Source: Apostichopus japonicus (Eukaryota; Echinodermata; Holothuroidea; Aspidochirotida; Stichopodidae). Taken from it: DNA of 64,000 bases. A program made the translations under genes and the position numbers. The notes under the pieces were generated by a model. It was not told the origin of the DNA and made no database searches. It was given only the letters and a program-made list of their open reading frames with translations. Shown here in pieces: positions 24,460 to 37,747 of this stretch (position 1 is the stretch's first letter; every line of letters begins with the position of its first letter). Where the stretch lies: the NCBI RefSeq assembly GCF_037975245.1, contig NC_092573.1, positions 7,862,501 to 7,926,500 of the forward strand, in the 5' to 3' direction.

Positions 24460-24789
24460 GATTAGACCCTGTTCAAAATCTAACCGTGAGCAACGCCGGA
24501 GGAAAATATACGCTACATGTGTCGTGGTCTCCACCTGATGGTCTATGCCCTGTTCGTGTTTATAACGTGACATACCCATTACTCCGTTTCAAAGCATGTG
24601 ATTACGATGAACTATGGTCGCAAATATACCCTCCATTACAAACGAATAAGACAGAACTGACACTCGACCTATATGACGACTTCGCAGAGTATAATATTTC
24701 AGTTACACCTTTCACAGAGAGTATTGATGGTACCGGATTTTTAATGGAAGGGGAAACAATATCAATGACAGGCATTACCCAACAAAATG
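24460..24789 (+). CDS. Gene B FN3 exon (class gamma), phase 1-1
   Basis: Acceptor TTCATACAG precedes 24460 and the donor G|GTGAAT is at 24790. 330 nt, 110 codons, open. GLDPVQNLTVSNAGGKYT leads to Trp in VSWSPP and EYNISVTPFTES at the F strand. Cys in LCPV and KACD are spaced C-x16-C, the class mark. Several N-x-S/T sites are present. It is the best intact representative of the gamma class along with 32755-33075. Confidence 0.82.
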
Positions 24790-25209
24790 GTGAATATTTT
24801 ATGTTTATTCCTTTTTTAAATACATGGTATTCTTTGGAGTTGAATAATCATTTGTATGATAGGGAGGGCGATGAGCAAGAGGTGTTGTGGGGTGGGTAGT
24901 TACGTCGACAAGGAAGGGTGATATGGATGAATTACATGTCAGTATTATTGATATAGAAATGGCACCGATTTTTTTATTGATTACGAATATGTTACGTTTA
25001 AATATTACTTTATAGCTAATGTGAACAACTTATACCCTAAATTGGAATTATAAACAAAACATCAGTATTTGGGATATTTGGGGATAGAACAAATTAGACA
25101 TAACAAAGAAAATCAAAGAACTAACTTTAATGATTAGCTGACTTTAAGAATAATAGTTTACAGTATCTTCAAAAATAAAATTATAAACTAATCACGGTAT
25201 GTCTCCCAG

Positions 25210-25491
25210 GTCCATTTGTGTCTCCGCGGTCTGTGACGTTGATCGATAATTCACCAAACTACGTTGAGATTGCCTGGGAAAGGGCCAGATGCTCTCTTCT
25301 TGGAGGGACCTTTTCAAAAAATGTCTACTCATTGGTGCAAAATGGTGTTTACATTAATAGCACCACAGAGGAGAACCGTGTGCTTATTGATGAGCTAGAC
25401 GCTTATAGCTCCTATATCGTCAGTATTATGGTTCAAACCACCTTTGGTGAGGGACCACCAGCAGAATTTACGGGAACAACTCCAGAAAGTA
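25210..25491 (+). CDS. Gene B FN3 exon (delta-like), phase 1-1
   Basis: Acceptor TCTCCCAG ends at 25209 and the donor A|GTAAGT is at 25492. 282 nt, 94 codons. Begins GPFVSPRSVTLIDNSP, Trp in IAWERARC, then LDAYSSYIVSIMVQTTFGEG at the FN3 end. The frame happens to stay open through the following intron, including the (GAT)n array, to 25991; a strong donor and the next exon's own acceptor argue for splicing. Confidence 0.82.
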
Positions 25492-25598
25492 GTAAGTATA
25501 TTTCTTTGGTTATCCTGATTACAATATCAACGATACGAAAATCAACAAATTTTTTATTACCTGACTACGCCAGTCGTGTGTATTTGATGTTGTTAAAA

Positions 25599-25930
<332 letters not shown>

Positions 25931-25975
25931 GAATTCATACCAGACAAATAACGACTTTGCTTACCTGTTTTCCAG

Positions 25976-26293
25976 CACCACTCTCCTATAATCCAGAGGT
26001 AACAGTTATTAACCTGACAGGGGTCACTGCGACCACTATCGAAGTTTCCTGGTACAGCTGGAACAAACTGATTGGATTAGGCAATGGCACGGTAAAATCT
26101 GACTTGCTGTGGTTTGGCGCACAAGGGACTGAAAGTGTCCCATATTTCATGGGTCAAAATTTGACACATCGATTTCAGGAGCTTTCCCCTGACACCGACT
26201 ATTACTTTCAGATTGAAGTTATAGGCAATGGGAAAGGCAATGGTGTAAGAGGGCCACCGTCTGACAAACAAACATTTAGAACTCGCTGTGGAG
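25976..26293 (+). CDS. Gene B FN3 exon (alpha-like), phase 1-1
   Basis: Acceptor TTTTCCAG ends at 25975 and the donor G|GTAAGT is at 26294. 318 nt, 106 codons. Begins APLSYNPEVTVINLTGVT, Trp in IEVSWYSW, FN3 end LSPDTDYYFQIEVIGNGKG, and a terminal CG just before the intron as in 17081-17362. It is followed by a split beta FN3, so it opens the second copy of the alpha-beta-gamma module. Confidence 0.85.
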
Positions 26294-26725
26294 GTAAGTT
26301 CTTTTAATATCAAAGCATTACAAATTGAGTCGAAATTTGTAACCGCGCATCTGTTTTGTAGTGTGGAATATAACTGACCTATTAGTATGAGTTCTATATA
26401 ATAGTAAATATAAAGATAGTAAATAGTCTATGGGTATCTTTCTCGGAATCATTGGCTGTCTAACCCGTTTTCAGTACCTTGGGCTATGATTTGATGCTAA
26501 GGAGTACTATATGATACATACAATCTTCATTGATAGCAGTATTTTGACCGATTTAAAATATATACAGTTCATTTTGTGCCTTTAAGTCCTCTTTAAAATT
26601 CCATCGATGGCTTAAAGAAAGACTGAAGTGGAAATGTAGAGTAAGTCATTTGTTAGTGGTGACAGAATGCAATTGGAAAGATCTCAAGCTATTTTCAATC
26701 TATTAATTTCCTTCAATTATCACAG

Positions 26726-26796
26726 TTCCTGCCAAACCTGATTTGAAGCTGACATCACATACAGTCACTTCAAGATCAGCTGCTTTTCACTACACG
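26726..26796 (+). CDS. Gene B split FN3 (class beta, second copy), N-terminal exon, phase 1-0
   Basis: Acceptor TATCACAG ends at 26725 and the donor ACG|GTAGGA is at 26797. The 71-nt exon encodes VPAKPDLKLTSHTVTSRSAA and four further residues. It is the counterpart of 20584-20648 by start motif, size and phases. Confidence 0.7.
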
Positions 26797-27454
26797 GTAG
26801 GAAAACATATCGCTTCAATATTTCAAATATTGTTTACATGCTCTCCTTCTTCAACCCCTTTGACACCTCCCTCCCTTCCTAATTATTCAAATCCTCCTTT
26901 TCCTACTGTTTATTCTTCCATGCCCGTAGACAGAGTTTGTCTTTGTTGGGGGAGGGGAAGGAGAGGTACCAATTTTGACTGATGTCCGTCCTGCATTTTC
27001 CTAACTACTTTCCCATCCTACTCCCATTCCGGAGCTCCTCCGCGTTCTCTGTTTATGTACTACTTGCTTTATTTCTTGGCAACCTTCTTTCCCTTCCTAA
27101 TCCTCTTCGTTCCTCCTCCCTTCATCTTCTTTCTCCCAGTCATCCTTCTTCAGCCTGAACATTATCATAAATAAAGCAGTAAAATTTAACACAATTGTGT
27201 GAAGGAACGTTAAAACTTGTGATATTTACCAAATCAATGACAACTTTCCTAGTAAGTTGTTCATCACAGCAATCTCAAGCGCATAGAACAATGATGATGG
27301 TTAGATTTGTTATAACATATTTGGTGTGATACTTTGATAGCCTCGTCAGAATGACACAAACTTACAACTAAACTTCAAATGCTCACTCTAGCATCAACGT
27401 CTGCAGCTCTAGCTTGCTGAACTAAACTTTTGTTTTAATTTATAATGCTACCAG

Positions 27455-27680
27455 TTTCCAGAAGATGAAGACCCTTGGAAGTGCCGAGACGTGTCAGTAA
27501 CCTTTCAGATGGAAACCGATGCAGGTGAATGGGAGGATGTGAAGGAAATGAGCACCGACGATAGAATTGTCGATAAGTCGGACCTAGTTCCCTGTTCTGA
27601 CAATCGATTTCGTCTCAAAGTTGAGAACAAACATGAAGTAACATTCAGCAATGAAGTGGATGTTGGAACGGATGTGGAAA
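27455..27680 (+). CDS. Gene B split FN3 (class beta, second copy), C-terminal exon, phase 0-1
   Basis: Acceptor CTACCAG ends at 27454 and the donor A|GTAAGT is at 27681. It encodes FPEDEDPWKCRDVSVTFQ, then a Glu/Asp-rich loop and LVPCSDNRFRLKVEN. The usual F-strand Tyr of FN3 is Phe here. Cys spacing is 36, against 35 in the first copy. Intact. Confidence 0.78.
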
Positions 27681-27689
27681 GTAAGTTTT

Positions 27690-29240
27690 CGTGATACTTT
27701 CTTGTGATTGCCCTTTGACCCTTGCAACTTACCTCATTCCAACGTTCCTTTTCCCTAAAAACAATTAATTCCAACCAACAAATCCTGCTTCTGTTTGGGA
27801 TAGTTTTACATCTGAAATCGTTTTGCCTTTAAAGACTTTGAAGTATGATGTAGACAGAATTTTAGTCTTCGTATGATTTTGTCCCAAAAAGAAAATGACA
27901 ATTTGAGTGAAGCAATACTTCGCTAGCTATTCCGGATTTTTTTTTAAAGCATTCAGCGTTAACAAAATGAAATATCTGCAATTTTTTAAAGTAAAGAATA
28001 GAATAGGCGTTGGAGGCGGGTGAGGGGGGGGGGGGAAGGCTGGAAGGGCTGCAGCCGACCAAATATTTTTGTGAAAATTCGGGCAATATGCTGAAGGAAA
28101 TCAATAGTTTAAAAACAACTAAGCTTGCCCGACTAATTCTCCTTTTCAGTAATAACACGGCAAATGATTGTATGTTATTGACATGCGATGTAATAACCGA
28201 TGAATGCCTGTATGATATGTGCATTAACATGCTGAACGCGCGCGGAGCAAGCGAGCGGAAAAATTGGTTACATTTTCGGGCAAGTCGTTACAGCCTCTCC
28301 CCCTCAATCAAATTGGGCTCCTATTACTACGACTCCTCAGTGCAGGCTTTAATGTTAAGGTGATTCATTGTTTTATAAATTCTGTAACTCAACCCCAATA
28401 CAATCTGTTAACTTTGAATAAGGAACAAATTATCATTGGATTATATGAAACGCAATTGTCTTGGACAGATCTGAAACATATTAGTAACACGTTATGAAAA
28501 TACACAAAAGTTCTTTGTTTCCCATTGAATTATGTGTTTCATCTGAAAAGCTGACCGAACGATCTCTGTGTCAGAACAATGGATCTTTTCTGAAATTAAA
28601 TTGCCATAGAAACACAATTTGGATGCATAGAAGTGGTTTTACAGCGGACCACCAAATATCAAAATTATTTTTGTGAATAAAGTCAACCTTTTCAAGTGTC
28701 TTTATAATGTATCGTTTAGGCTGTTATACATTTTAATTTAGCAAAAAAACACATACTTGGATGAGGATGAGCCTTAGAAAGAATCCTCAGGGCACGTTAT
28801 TTAAACCATACGCGGAAAGTTGCCTTCAAAGTCGTATGGATCAGAATATACTCTACAGTTATTTGGCAACACGACAAAATTATTTAAAGTCCATTGTGCT
28901 TCATGACAAAGTTTACAATGAATGCTAGCAATAATATCATCGCAAGCTGATTGAAACAGTCAAGCATTAGCTTTGTAGTGACAACCAAGTTATAAGGTTT
29001 GACAAATATAATTGTATCAACTCGATTATAAATGATACATCATAGAAGTCACTGTATCATAGTTACAGCCTTTTTTTTTTGAAAGACTTACTATTTCATT
29101 TTAGATATATCATTAGCGATTCTATGCTCGTCTGAAAACACATTCAAATTTGGTTTTATTTAATTTAAAATTTGTTATCTTATTGTACTTGTTTATACCA
29201 TTTCTGTTTTAAGTTAACAAAAAATATTTGATTTCGGCTT
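27690..29240. other. Gene B intron, no gene supported
   Basis: A 13-bp G run lies at about 28024. Frames at 28010-28363 and 28264-28497 have no recognisable domain, acceptor or donor. The rest is AT-rich. Confidence 0.55.
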
Positions 29241-29249
29241 TCTTTACAG

Positions 29250-29544
29250 GCCTTGGAAATGTTCCAAATCTACAAGTGCAAACCCTAAGCGAGGACGGCA
29301 AACTTCTGGTTACTTGGGACCCCCCAGAAAATACTTACAACTGTACCATCTTTGGGTACGGTCTGTGGGTCCTGCAAGAACAATGAATTAATTTACGAGG
29401 ATTCCCACACAGTTAACACTACGGAGAAGATTTTGGACGGATTGCAATCGTACTCAAACTATTATGTGAGCGTGAAACCATTAATTAACTACGGTGGAAA
29501 TCCCGCAGAATGGCATGGTTGTAAAGGAACTACGAAAGCAGTCA
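29250..29544 (+). pseudogene. Gene B FN3 exon (class gamma), frameshift from about 20-nt loss
   Basis: Acceptor TCTTTACAG and donor A|GTAAGA are present. It starts GLGNVPNLQVQTLSEDGK with Trp in LVTWDPP. The first Cys (in YNCT) and the next (in SCKNNE) are 28 nt apart instead of the 48 nt of C-x16-C, so about 20 nt are missing and the frame shifts. The second half (TEKILDGLQSYSNYYVSVKP) is otherwise well preserved. Confidence 0.72.
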
Positions 29545-30481
29545 GTAAGATAAGCCCCCTTTTGCTTCAAGACTTCCCTTTCCCTGTATTCCCATGTTAT
29601 GTCTAATTTATATCCCTTCTTATTCTATTCAGTGTCATCAGAATTGCCCTCAAATATGCTCTAGACATTGTCTTGTTATATTGTGAATCATGTGCACACT
29701 TCATTAAACAATGGACAGCCATCCTCAAAACAGTTTGCCCATCTTTATTTTAGATTACTCGCTTTTTTGCAGGGCTTGAAATGATGAATCTTATTGAGTG
29801 AATGACGACAACGAAGGACATTTTTCGAGCCCGGTTTATGGGAACATTTCAGCTGCTGGTAAGAACATATGTTAATGAAAATATATTAACCAATTTAGGG
29901 TGAAGTATTACTCCTAACAGGGGAAGAGGGGAACCGTAGATACCCAAATTACTGCCATAACGCCACTAAGTTAAATGTTAGAAATACCCTACGCTAAACG
30001 TGTTCCGTCGTCTTTATTAATATGTAATGTCTCTTATTTGGAAGCGTGTGAACGGACCCTGGACCTGTACATTTGATTCAGGAGTGCATCGTCTGCTTGA
30101 ATTACTTTGTTTTAATGTCAAACATGACATGATTACAAAACTGATTTTGGTATTCTACTGCCAAGCCTAGCATCTTTTCAGATATAGTTTCAGATACGCC
30201 AGATGTAAGATCCAATGCAGTTTCAGCACATCACATCACTTCTTTTCTGCCTTTCGGTCGAATATAGAATAATTGATTAGTCGGCCCCTAGAATCCGTAA
30301 TATGTCAAACCTATTTAAAACTGTAAAGCAAACATTTTCAAATCTGTAACGTTACTAGAATTAACAGAAAATATAAGAAAAACTCTTCAACAAATTCAGT
30401 TGTCACTTATTGTTATTATTAATCTTTATAGCCCCTCTTTTCATTTTCTTTTTCTAATTGTGTCTTTCGTCTTTTCCTCAG

Positions 30482-30795
30482 CTCTTGGAAGCGTCCGTAA
30501 TATATCCGCTATTTTTCTCTACAATGGTGATATCATGGTGCATTGGCTTCCCCAGATAATAGTGCAAATCTCTGCCCAGTGTATAGGTTTAAAGTAATTT
30601 ATACCTTACAACGACATCAAGCCTGTTATAAATGCATCGACAGGGAAGAATCACCCTTGAAGTCCAACGAAACGTCCTTAGAAATGAAACATCTGTCGCC
30701 GTTTACAACCTACAAAATCAACATTGCCGTTGACGTAGAAGGAGGGGCATCAGATCTGGAACCAACAGATATTGTGTTAACCACGAGATTTGCGG
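30482..30795 (+). pseudogene. Gene B FN3 exon (class gamma), single-base frameshift in a C run
   Basis: Acceptor TTTTCCTCAG and donor G|GTAACG. The start reads ALGSVRNISAIFLYNGD with Trp in VHWLP. The frame breaks at TTCCCCAG (30549-30556), where one more C would restore it. After the break NLCPVYRF, HQACYKC and LSPFTTYKINIAVDVEGG continue. Cys spacing is again C-x16-C. A homopolymer indel is a common assembly error, so this exon may be functional in the animal. Confidence 0.72.
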
Positions 30796-30952
30796 GTAAC
30801 GTGATCATCATTTTTATGTAGTACATAGAAATAGTAAGACCGTGTGTGGTATTAGAAAACAATCATATAGCAAGCAATCGAGAGTTATATTTGGTTAATT
30901 CATAGTTAGTAAAGATTCCTAAATCCTATTGGTCCATTCAGGTCAGCTGACC

Positions 30953-31249
30953 GTGGTTAATCCTGTGAGTAACGCACGGTAAAATTACGGGGTATCACTT
31001 TAATAAATCTTTGGTTATATGTAACCAAAAATGTTTTGTTTCATGATTTTTGCCCACACAAATGGTAGTGTATGAATGAACGGGGTTAATCAACGGTCTA
31101 GCGTGCGTTATTCACAAGATTAATGCACTCCGGGTGTTAATGCTATCGCTGAATGCACTCGAGCTCCGCCCTCGTGCATCGCTTGCATTATCCCCCGATC
31201 GTGCATTAATCCTGTGAGTAACGCACGCTAGACCGTTGATTAACCACTT
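30953..31249. mobile_element. Foldback/MITE-like inverted repeat
   Basis: Arms of 45 bp at 31084-31128 and 31201-31245 are inverted copies with two mismatches (GGTTAATCAACGGTCTAGCG end). A third partial copy, TTAATCCTGTGAGTAACGCA, lies at 30958-30977. The loop is itself built of short inverted words (GTGCATTA, TGCACTCGAG). No coding frame. It is a non-autonomous element or a recombination palindrome within a gene B intron. Confidence 0.75.
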
Positions 31250-32027
31250 ATTAATCTATGGAAATACAATAGCCTCATCAAGTCAATGAAATTTCCGAGA
31301 TGAAAGTTTCGTAAACACAATCATTAAAAGATTATTCCCAATCAATTATCACGCACACAGTGGTTTCGCACATGTTAGATGTGCTCTATTAATTCCACTG
31401 GTTTGGAATTGTAACCTCAAACAATCTACATACAGGAAACCGCTCGAATAGTCTTCCTGATAATTGATTTGTTCAAACCTTCCTGTAAGTTCAATGTTGT
31501 TTAATTGAGTCTTCCGGTTTTCAGTATTTCTAAATTGCAAATTGAAGAAACTTCATTCACCATGGATGCACTGCAGTGATGATGAATGGAGTGCAACCTT
31601 CCTCAGTATTGACAGAGTGGTATAATACTAAGGTACACTCTCGTCTATTGGGTAAGTGAGTGTACACTGGTGGTCGCGCGAACAGGAATGAGTGCGCAAA
31701 TAACATGTCTACCTCCGTTATTCTCTGTAAAATCATGGAAAACAGGATACTTTATATAACCGGGATTCATCCTCGATCATCACCTGGATCGGGTTTCGTT
31801 GGCTTTCCCTTTGGGAAATACCGTCTAAGCAAAACCAAAATAGAGCTCAAGAAAACGTTTCAATTTGTCCACAGACTTAGATATTTATTCTGTGCATGTC
31901 ATCTTTGAAATTCAAAGTATATCCTAGACATCATCCAAACATGATTCTATCCTATCCCTATCACTCTCCTTTCAAATAAATGTCAATATTTTAACGGATT
32001 TTGTTCCCTTCTTATTCTTCTTTAAAG

Positions 32028-32314
32028 CACCATCATTAGCACCAAGGGTTTGGCCTGTAAATAGTAAAGTAACAAAAACTTCACTTGAGTTTAAATGGAC
32101 TCGTCCTAACTGTACCAGCTTGAATGGTATCTTCAAGCAGTACACCATTGGTGGTAATGCCACAAAAGAAGAAACTGGAATATCTGGGAGGAACACTCGG
32201 TCTTACACTTGCATCATCCCACTGCATGCACAGTCTATTCTTTCACCGTGCGATTTGTCAACACTTTCCGTCGAGGGCCAATAGGTGTTGCATATAAAAA
32301 GACGGAGGATGATA
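32028..32314 (+). pseudogene. Gene B FN3 exon (class epsilon), frameshift
   Basis: Acceptor CTTTAAAG ends at 32027 and the donor A|GTAAGT is at 32315. The first part (TSLEFKWTRPNC) and the second (TACTVYSFTVRFVNTFRRGP) match the epsilon exons of genes A and C, but lie in different frames. The 287-nt length confirms a net one-base loss near 32200-32220. The positions of both class cysteines are kept. Confidence 0.75.
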
Positions 32315-32479
32315 GTAAGTTAAGAATTACAATATTTGGTCAAAAAATCTGAATAACGGAATATCACAGGCCGCTAGGATACGCATCTTAAGCAGCTGGA
32401 TGTATTTAAAACGTGTACAATAATGATGGTGCTGATTACGATGCTCATGACGTTGACGTTGACGATGACGATTATGATG

Positions 32480-32662
<183 letters not shown>

Positions 32663-32754
32663 GTGATAACCATGATGGTGATGTTGATGTCGATGACTTT
32701 GACTTTGATGATGACGATGGCAATGACGATTTTTGCTTTTTTAAATTTTAACAG

Positions 32755-33075
32755 GGCCTGGCAGAAGCTTTAATTTGATGCTTGAGCCGCAGAATAATGG
32801 TGATTTGGTAGCAACCTGGCAAGAATCTGACGAAAACCCTTGCAATGTTGACTCCTACATAATCAACATACAACCTGTAGGAGAAGGGAAGTGCGAAGAG
32901 ATCCATGTCATTGATGAATCGGATATAGCATTGGATAGAAATGATAGAAGTTATACATTCGGACGGTCTGAGTTATCACTCTGGGGTGGCACAGAGTACC
33001 AGGTCTCCGTCAGAGCTGTCAATACCCTTGGAGAAAGTGACCCAGATGCTGCCAGGAAGTATACAAACGTGCTTC
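32755..33075 (+). CDS. Gene B FN3 exon (class gamma'), phase 1-1
   Basis: Acceptor TTTTAACAG ends at 32754 and the donor C|GTAAGT is at 33076. 321 nt, 107 codons, open. Begins GPGRSFNLMLEPQNNGD; Trp in VATWQES; cysteines in NPCNV and GKCEE are C-x16-C; GTEYQVSVRAVNTLGESDPD gives the FN3 end. This is the intact parent of the half-exon relics at 4523-4678 (A) and about 60877-61031 (C). Confidence 0.85.
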
Positions 33076-33943
33076 GTAAGTAATATTCTTTGCAATAATA
33101 GACGGCAAACTTGAATATCGTTAAACTTAATCAGGCTAAGACAAAACTTCGTGTCTTCTCACTTTTTAGCACAGTAAGATATGACCTACTCCGGAACACT
33201 AAGCGGTTTACATAAACCCTACACCATGCGTAGTCAGGCAGAAAATTCTCTGCCTTTATTATAGCGCAAAAGACACTAGCAGGCGAATGTTATTCGTGAC
33301 CGATTGGTATTAATTTTAAAATTTCACCCAATGTTCATGGCCTGATCACATTTTACCTTGAATAAGAGACGACCGTTAATCAATATAAATAAGTTTCGTT
33401 AGTCCAGTCAATAAGTCCAGTCAATCAGTATGCATAGGATTGTGTTTTCTGTTTGAAAGTCAGCAGCAACTGGTCGTAAATGTAACACATGTTAAGAAAT
33501 TATCACACATCAGTTGTAACTGATTAACTGGAACTCACCTTTACCAGTGTTTACTGATAAACCCATGAGAATCGGGTGCAAATTTGGTGCAGGTTTATGA
33601 ATTTATCTGGATCTCTAGCAAGTGAGTGGCATCATCATGGCAAATCACAAGAAAATGTCTTCGTACCTGTAACGTGCAAATGATTTATCAACATGAGAAA
33701 ATAAATTTTTTAAAATTCCATTTCCAAGGAGTCTTGAATTCAGTTAACATTGAAAGATATACCAATATATTTAATAATTTTGGTGAATGGTTGTTCTCAC
33801 ACATTGATATGTGACACTATGATACTGCGATGCTGTGATTCTGCGATCTGCTATTGTGTGATCTTTTTCCTAAAAAAATAGTGAGAGGTTAAGCGCCTTC
33901 GAAATATTTATACAGAATCGGTTTATTATCATCTTCCCAACAG

Positions 33944-34214
33944 CGCCGTCTAGCAGCCCTGCGAGGGTCTATCTTCGCGCGATCGCTTCCACATCTTCGA
34001 AGCTTTCATGGCGAAAAGTAATTTGCCCTCACACCAAGGAGATCACCAGCTAACACTAAACGGTGAGGTGGTACAAGAGGAAACAACGCAATCGCGATTG
34101 GTGGTGTTTAATGACTTGACTGCTGGGACCAACTACAAGTTTAATGTCCAAGGTGGAACTTCAGCACGTTTTGGTCCTCTGACTGATGACTTCTTCATCG
34201 AGACTACTGAGTAA
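33944..34214 (+). pseudogene. Gene B terminal FN3 exon, frameshifted
   Basis: Acceptor CCCAACAG ends at 33943. The entry frame gives TSSKLSWRKVICPHTKE with the FN3 Trp but stops at TAA just past 34040. The remaining domain (LTLNGEVVQEETTQ, LTAGTNYKFNVQGGTS) is in the next frame and ends at the conserved GAG-TAA (34212-34214). One or two bases are missing near 34043-34046. The product would lose the second half of the last FN3. Confidence 0.75.
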
Positions 34215-34398
34215 CTTTCGGATGGTCTGATGGTTGGAGGTGTGTGTAACGAATATAATACTTGCCCAGACTGTAGAAGTTTCTTAGTACATTGTGTAAC
34301 CATCTTTGGGTCAAGTTAAATATAAGTTGACAAGGTATGATAAGCACATTATTTGAATAAGAAATATGAAAAAATGAAACAGTGTTAATCAATCAACT

Positions 34399-34593
<195 letters not shown>

Positions 34594-35992
34594 TGAAGCA
34601 CTTTTTAAATCAATTTTATTTTAATAAATGTAGCTTTTTCTTAAATGAAATCCACTTACTTTACGTGGTTCTTTGAGAGCTTGTGATTTGCTCATGCTCA
34701 CATTATAGGTGTCGTTGTGTCGCCGTAGTTGCCATTTATACGGTCGAAAGAGTGCTAGGCTAGATCGATCTAGCATATTTTTAACGGTGTTTCCACTTTA
34801 CACTGGCCCACCTAAAATACTGTTTATAAGTTCCGTTCTGCGACTGCACACTTGACTAAATTTTGTTTTTACAATTATTTTACCAATAATGTGGGATATT
34901 TTCGAAATTCCTGAACATTTTGACGAATCGGGGACATTTTCGGGGACACTTGTTCATCGGGGACAGCACACTGTAATCGGGACTGTCCCCGAAAATCGGG
35001 GACTTCTGGTCACCTCGGGCCTATGAGCTCACTACGGAAAACGTATATAGACTACTAGGCTGTTCTGTGTTGAATGTACCTAACCCAAGAAACACATCGC
35101 GATTGGTCGCGTAGGCGTAGCAATACATGTTTTAAGTTTCAGTCAAAATGCAAATTGTTTCTAAATACTGTGATATTCATTCTGCCATACACGTCACTCA
35201 CGTGTGAATCATTTCGGAACACAATCCAGGGATCAGGGATAACCATGTGAACATAAACTGAACGTAGCCTTCGCTTGTGAGTGCCGCCGAGACCGTTTAA
35301 TTAAATTGCCAACCCGTTTCCACACCAGCGGCACAACCAGAAAGAAAAATAAATAAGAATCTTGACCACCATCCCCAGCCCCAAACCCATCATTTTCCCG
35401 GTGTCATTTGACACTCTATGGAAAATATACTTTTTCATATGACCAAAATAAATGGAAAATGGTCCTCTGTATATCCATTTATGGCATATGTTATCATTAT
35501 CATATGTATCAATAAAATGAAAACAAACAAAAACTATACGGACTCGAGTGGAGAGGGAAACATCTTAGATATCTACCAATAAAGCAAGGAGACTGGAATC
35601 CAAATTAATGTTTTGTAATTGCATATAAGCCTACTGCTTTAATTTATGGCACAAACGTGACCAACGTATAGACTTATAGGGCTATTGAAAATTGATATCA
35701 AATGAGGGGTGGATTTGTTGTGTCATGCAGAGCCAAAACAGCCAGATTTAGTGAATCATTTGGCACTCTGTTGTGTCCTGCGTTCATTTTAAAACTTGTT
35801 ACCTGTACCTCTAATGTTTTATCTACAGCCCAGTTCTTCCAGATGTTCCAGGTAATGACCGTTTCCTTGTGTATATGTGTGTATTACATAATCATATTTC
35901 CACACACACACACAAAACGTCCGTGTTTTGACTCCACATCTGTAAAATTTGCGTCGTAATGGGAGTTTTTTTTTTAACCTTCGTACCCACAG

Positions 35993-36133
35993 ACATATAT
36001 AAAGAGATTGATGTTGTTCGAGGAAAGCTTGAGGAAGCTTTTGCTGCAAAGAGGTTTGAAGATGTCTGCAAGCTCTATACAGAGGATTGTCGGTTCATGC
36101 CTCCAGGCCAACCACTCATTAGTGGTAGAGAAG
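35993..36133 (+). CDS. SnoaL/DUF4440-like gene, first recognisable exon, phase 1-1
   Basis: Acceptor TACCCACAG ends at 35992 and the donor G|GTGAGT is at 36134. Encodes DIYKEIDVVRGKLEEAFAAK then LYTEDCRFMPPGQPLISGRE, the N-terminal helix and first strand of the NTF2-like fold in the SnoaL/DUF4440 family. Members are small (about 130-150 residues) proteins of mostly unknown role; some bind or convert small ketones. The start codon exon is not certain: a tiny candidate lies near 35828-35850. Confidence 0.75.
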
Positions 36134-36890
36134 GTGAGTTGATGAAACAGAACACCATGTAGAGATATTGGCTGTACAGTCTCCTTGATATTCTGTGAGT
36201 ACCGATATATCTTGTGAGTATCGCGTAAGTCTAATTTGTTTCATATATGCCTACTGTGTTTAAACATATACACTTTTCAACGTATGATGTTGTAGTTAAT
36301 ATAACTATAACGTTAGTTTGACTGTTTGGAATATGACGTTGTTTCAATGAATGAAATACGACGAAATACGACGAAAAGTGTTGGACATGAAACTTGTTCC
36401 ATATCTCCATATTTCATAATGATCAATGTTATACACAAAATGGTTCGGACATTGTTATATTATACATACCCTGTGAATCGCCAACATATCATAATGGTGA
36501 GCGCTTCCAATGGCGTATATATACGATATGACGTGTTGGACAATGGTGTTGTCTAAATGAAGTGATAAATAAATGATCACAGTGTACTAAGTTGTTGGGT
36601 CTTTTTCTTGTTGACCACAACGAAACATATATAGCTAACTTGTGCTTGTATCCAATTAAGTCATCGTAACCAAAACAGAATATGCTTACTCTGTATACTG
36701 ATGTGACTTTGCTGCTTGATAAACCATTATAATAACGCAGTGTGTCTCTATACATAACCACAGTTCGCTCTATAGCCCCATGTGTCTCTCTCCACCTCTA
36801 ACTCTCTCCACTCCACTCCCTCCTCGCCACCCCTACCCTCCCCTCCTCCCCTTGCCACCGCTAACTCTAAATTGTTATTGTTGTCTAAAG

Positions 36891-37035
36891 GAGTATGTGC
36901 AGCCGCAACTCAAATGTGGACTGGAGGCATCAGAACTATCAAACTAGAAATGGAAGAAGCAGTTGGTCTTGGAGATGACTGGGCCTACTGGAGAGGGTTC
37001 GTTACATTTCTCTTGGAAGACGGTTCGTTAGTTAC
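36891..37035 (+). CDS. SnoaL/DUF4440-like gene, central exon, phase 1-2
   Basis: Acceptor TTGTCTAAAG ends at 36890 and the donor AC|GTAAGT is at 37036. Encodes QMWTGGIRTIKLEMEEAVGL and then DDWAYWRGFVTFLLEDGSL. The pattern of hydrophobic strands ending in a D-G turn is typical of the fold. It continues in frame into 38388. Confidence 0.78.
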
Positions 37036-37454
37036 GTAAGTTATATCTCACATCTGGACATCTTAAAATATGAGATATATTCCAACAAGCGTTAATAACA
37101 CTTCATAGAGGGTTAAGGTTCAAAGTTTACGAGTCTGAGTATGTGCGGGGGAGGGGGGATATAACACTGCCGTAATCAGAGGTTCAATCAGCTGGTTAAC
37201 ATTTTCAGTGTCATTCAAGTTACACGTACAAAAAGCACACCTCGTGAGTCAAAGATGAAATTACTCTTGAGGGATTAATTATTAATCACACTTTATGTTT
37301 TTATCAAACAGATGCACTTTCTTCAATTAAGTTGCTTGTGTTACCTGGAAATATCACGTACGTCACGCAAACACGCAATAATGAATCGCCAAATTCTTCT
37401 GAAACAACAAGGTCACATTCTCCTTGACCCCAATACACGAAGCTTTAATAGTTG

Positions 37455-37700
37455 TGGTTTGTGAATCTGTTAATGGGAGGGTGAGTGTTGTTAGGGTGGA
37501 GATATGGGGGTGGGGTGGGGATTCAAATGAGAGTATCATGCTGTACGGTTAAGACTTCGTGTTCACATTCGTTTGTGGCCTGTGAGGTTTTTTAATGGGA
37601 GGGGTGAGGGTTATTAAGGTGAGATATTGAGGTGGGTGGGGTGTGTAGTCAGAATGAGTATCATGCCTTACGTTTCAGACTTCGTGTTCACATTCTGTTC
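37455..37700. repeat. Direct repeat, two units of about 120 bp
   Basis: Two adjacent units share TTAATGGGAGGG, GAGATAT, GGGTGGGGTG, GAGTATCATGC and GACTTCGTGTTCACATTC. They lie in the last intron of the SnoaL-like gene. G-rich on the plus strand. Confidence 0.75.
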
Positions 37701-37747
37701 CGGTTTAGGTTATACACAGACGCTTTCCGGCCATCGTTAGTTGCATG

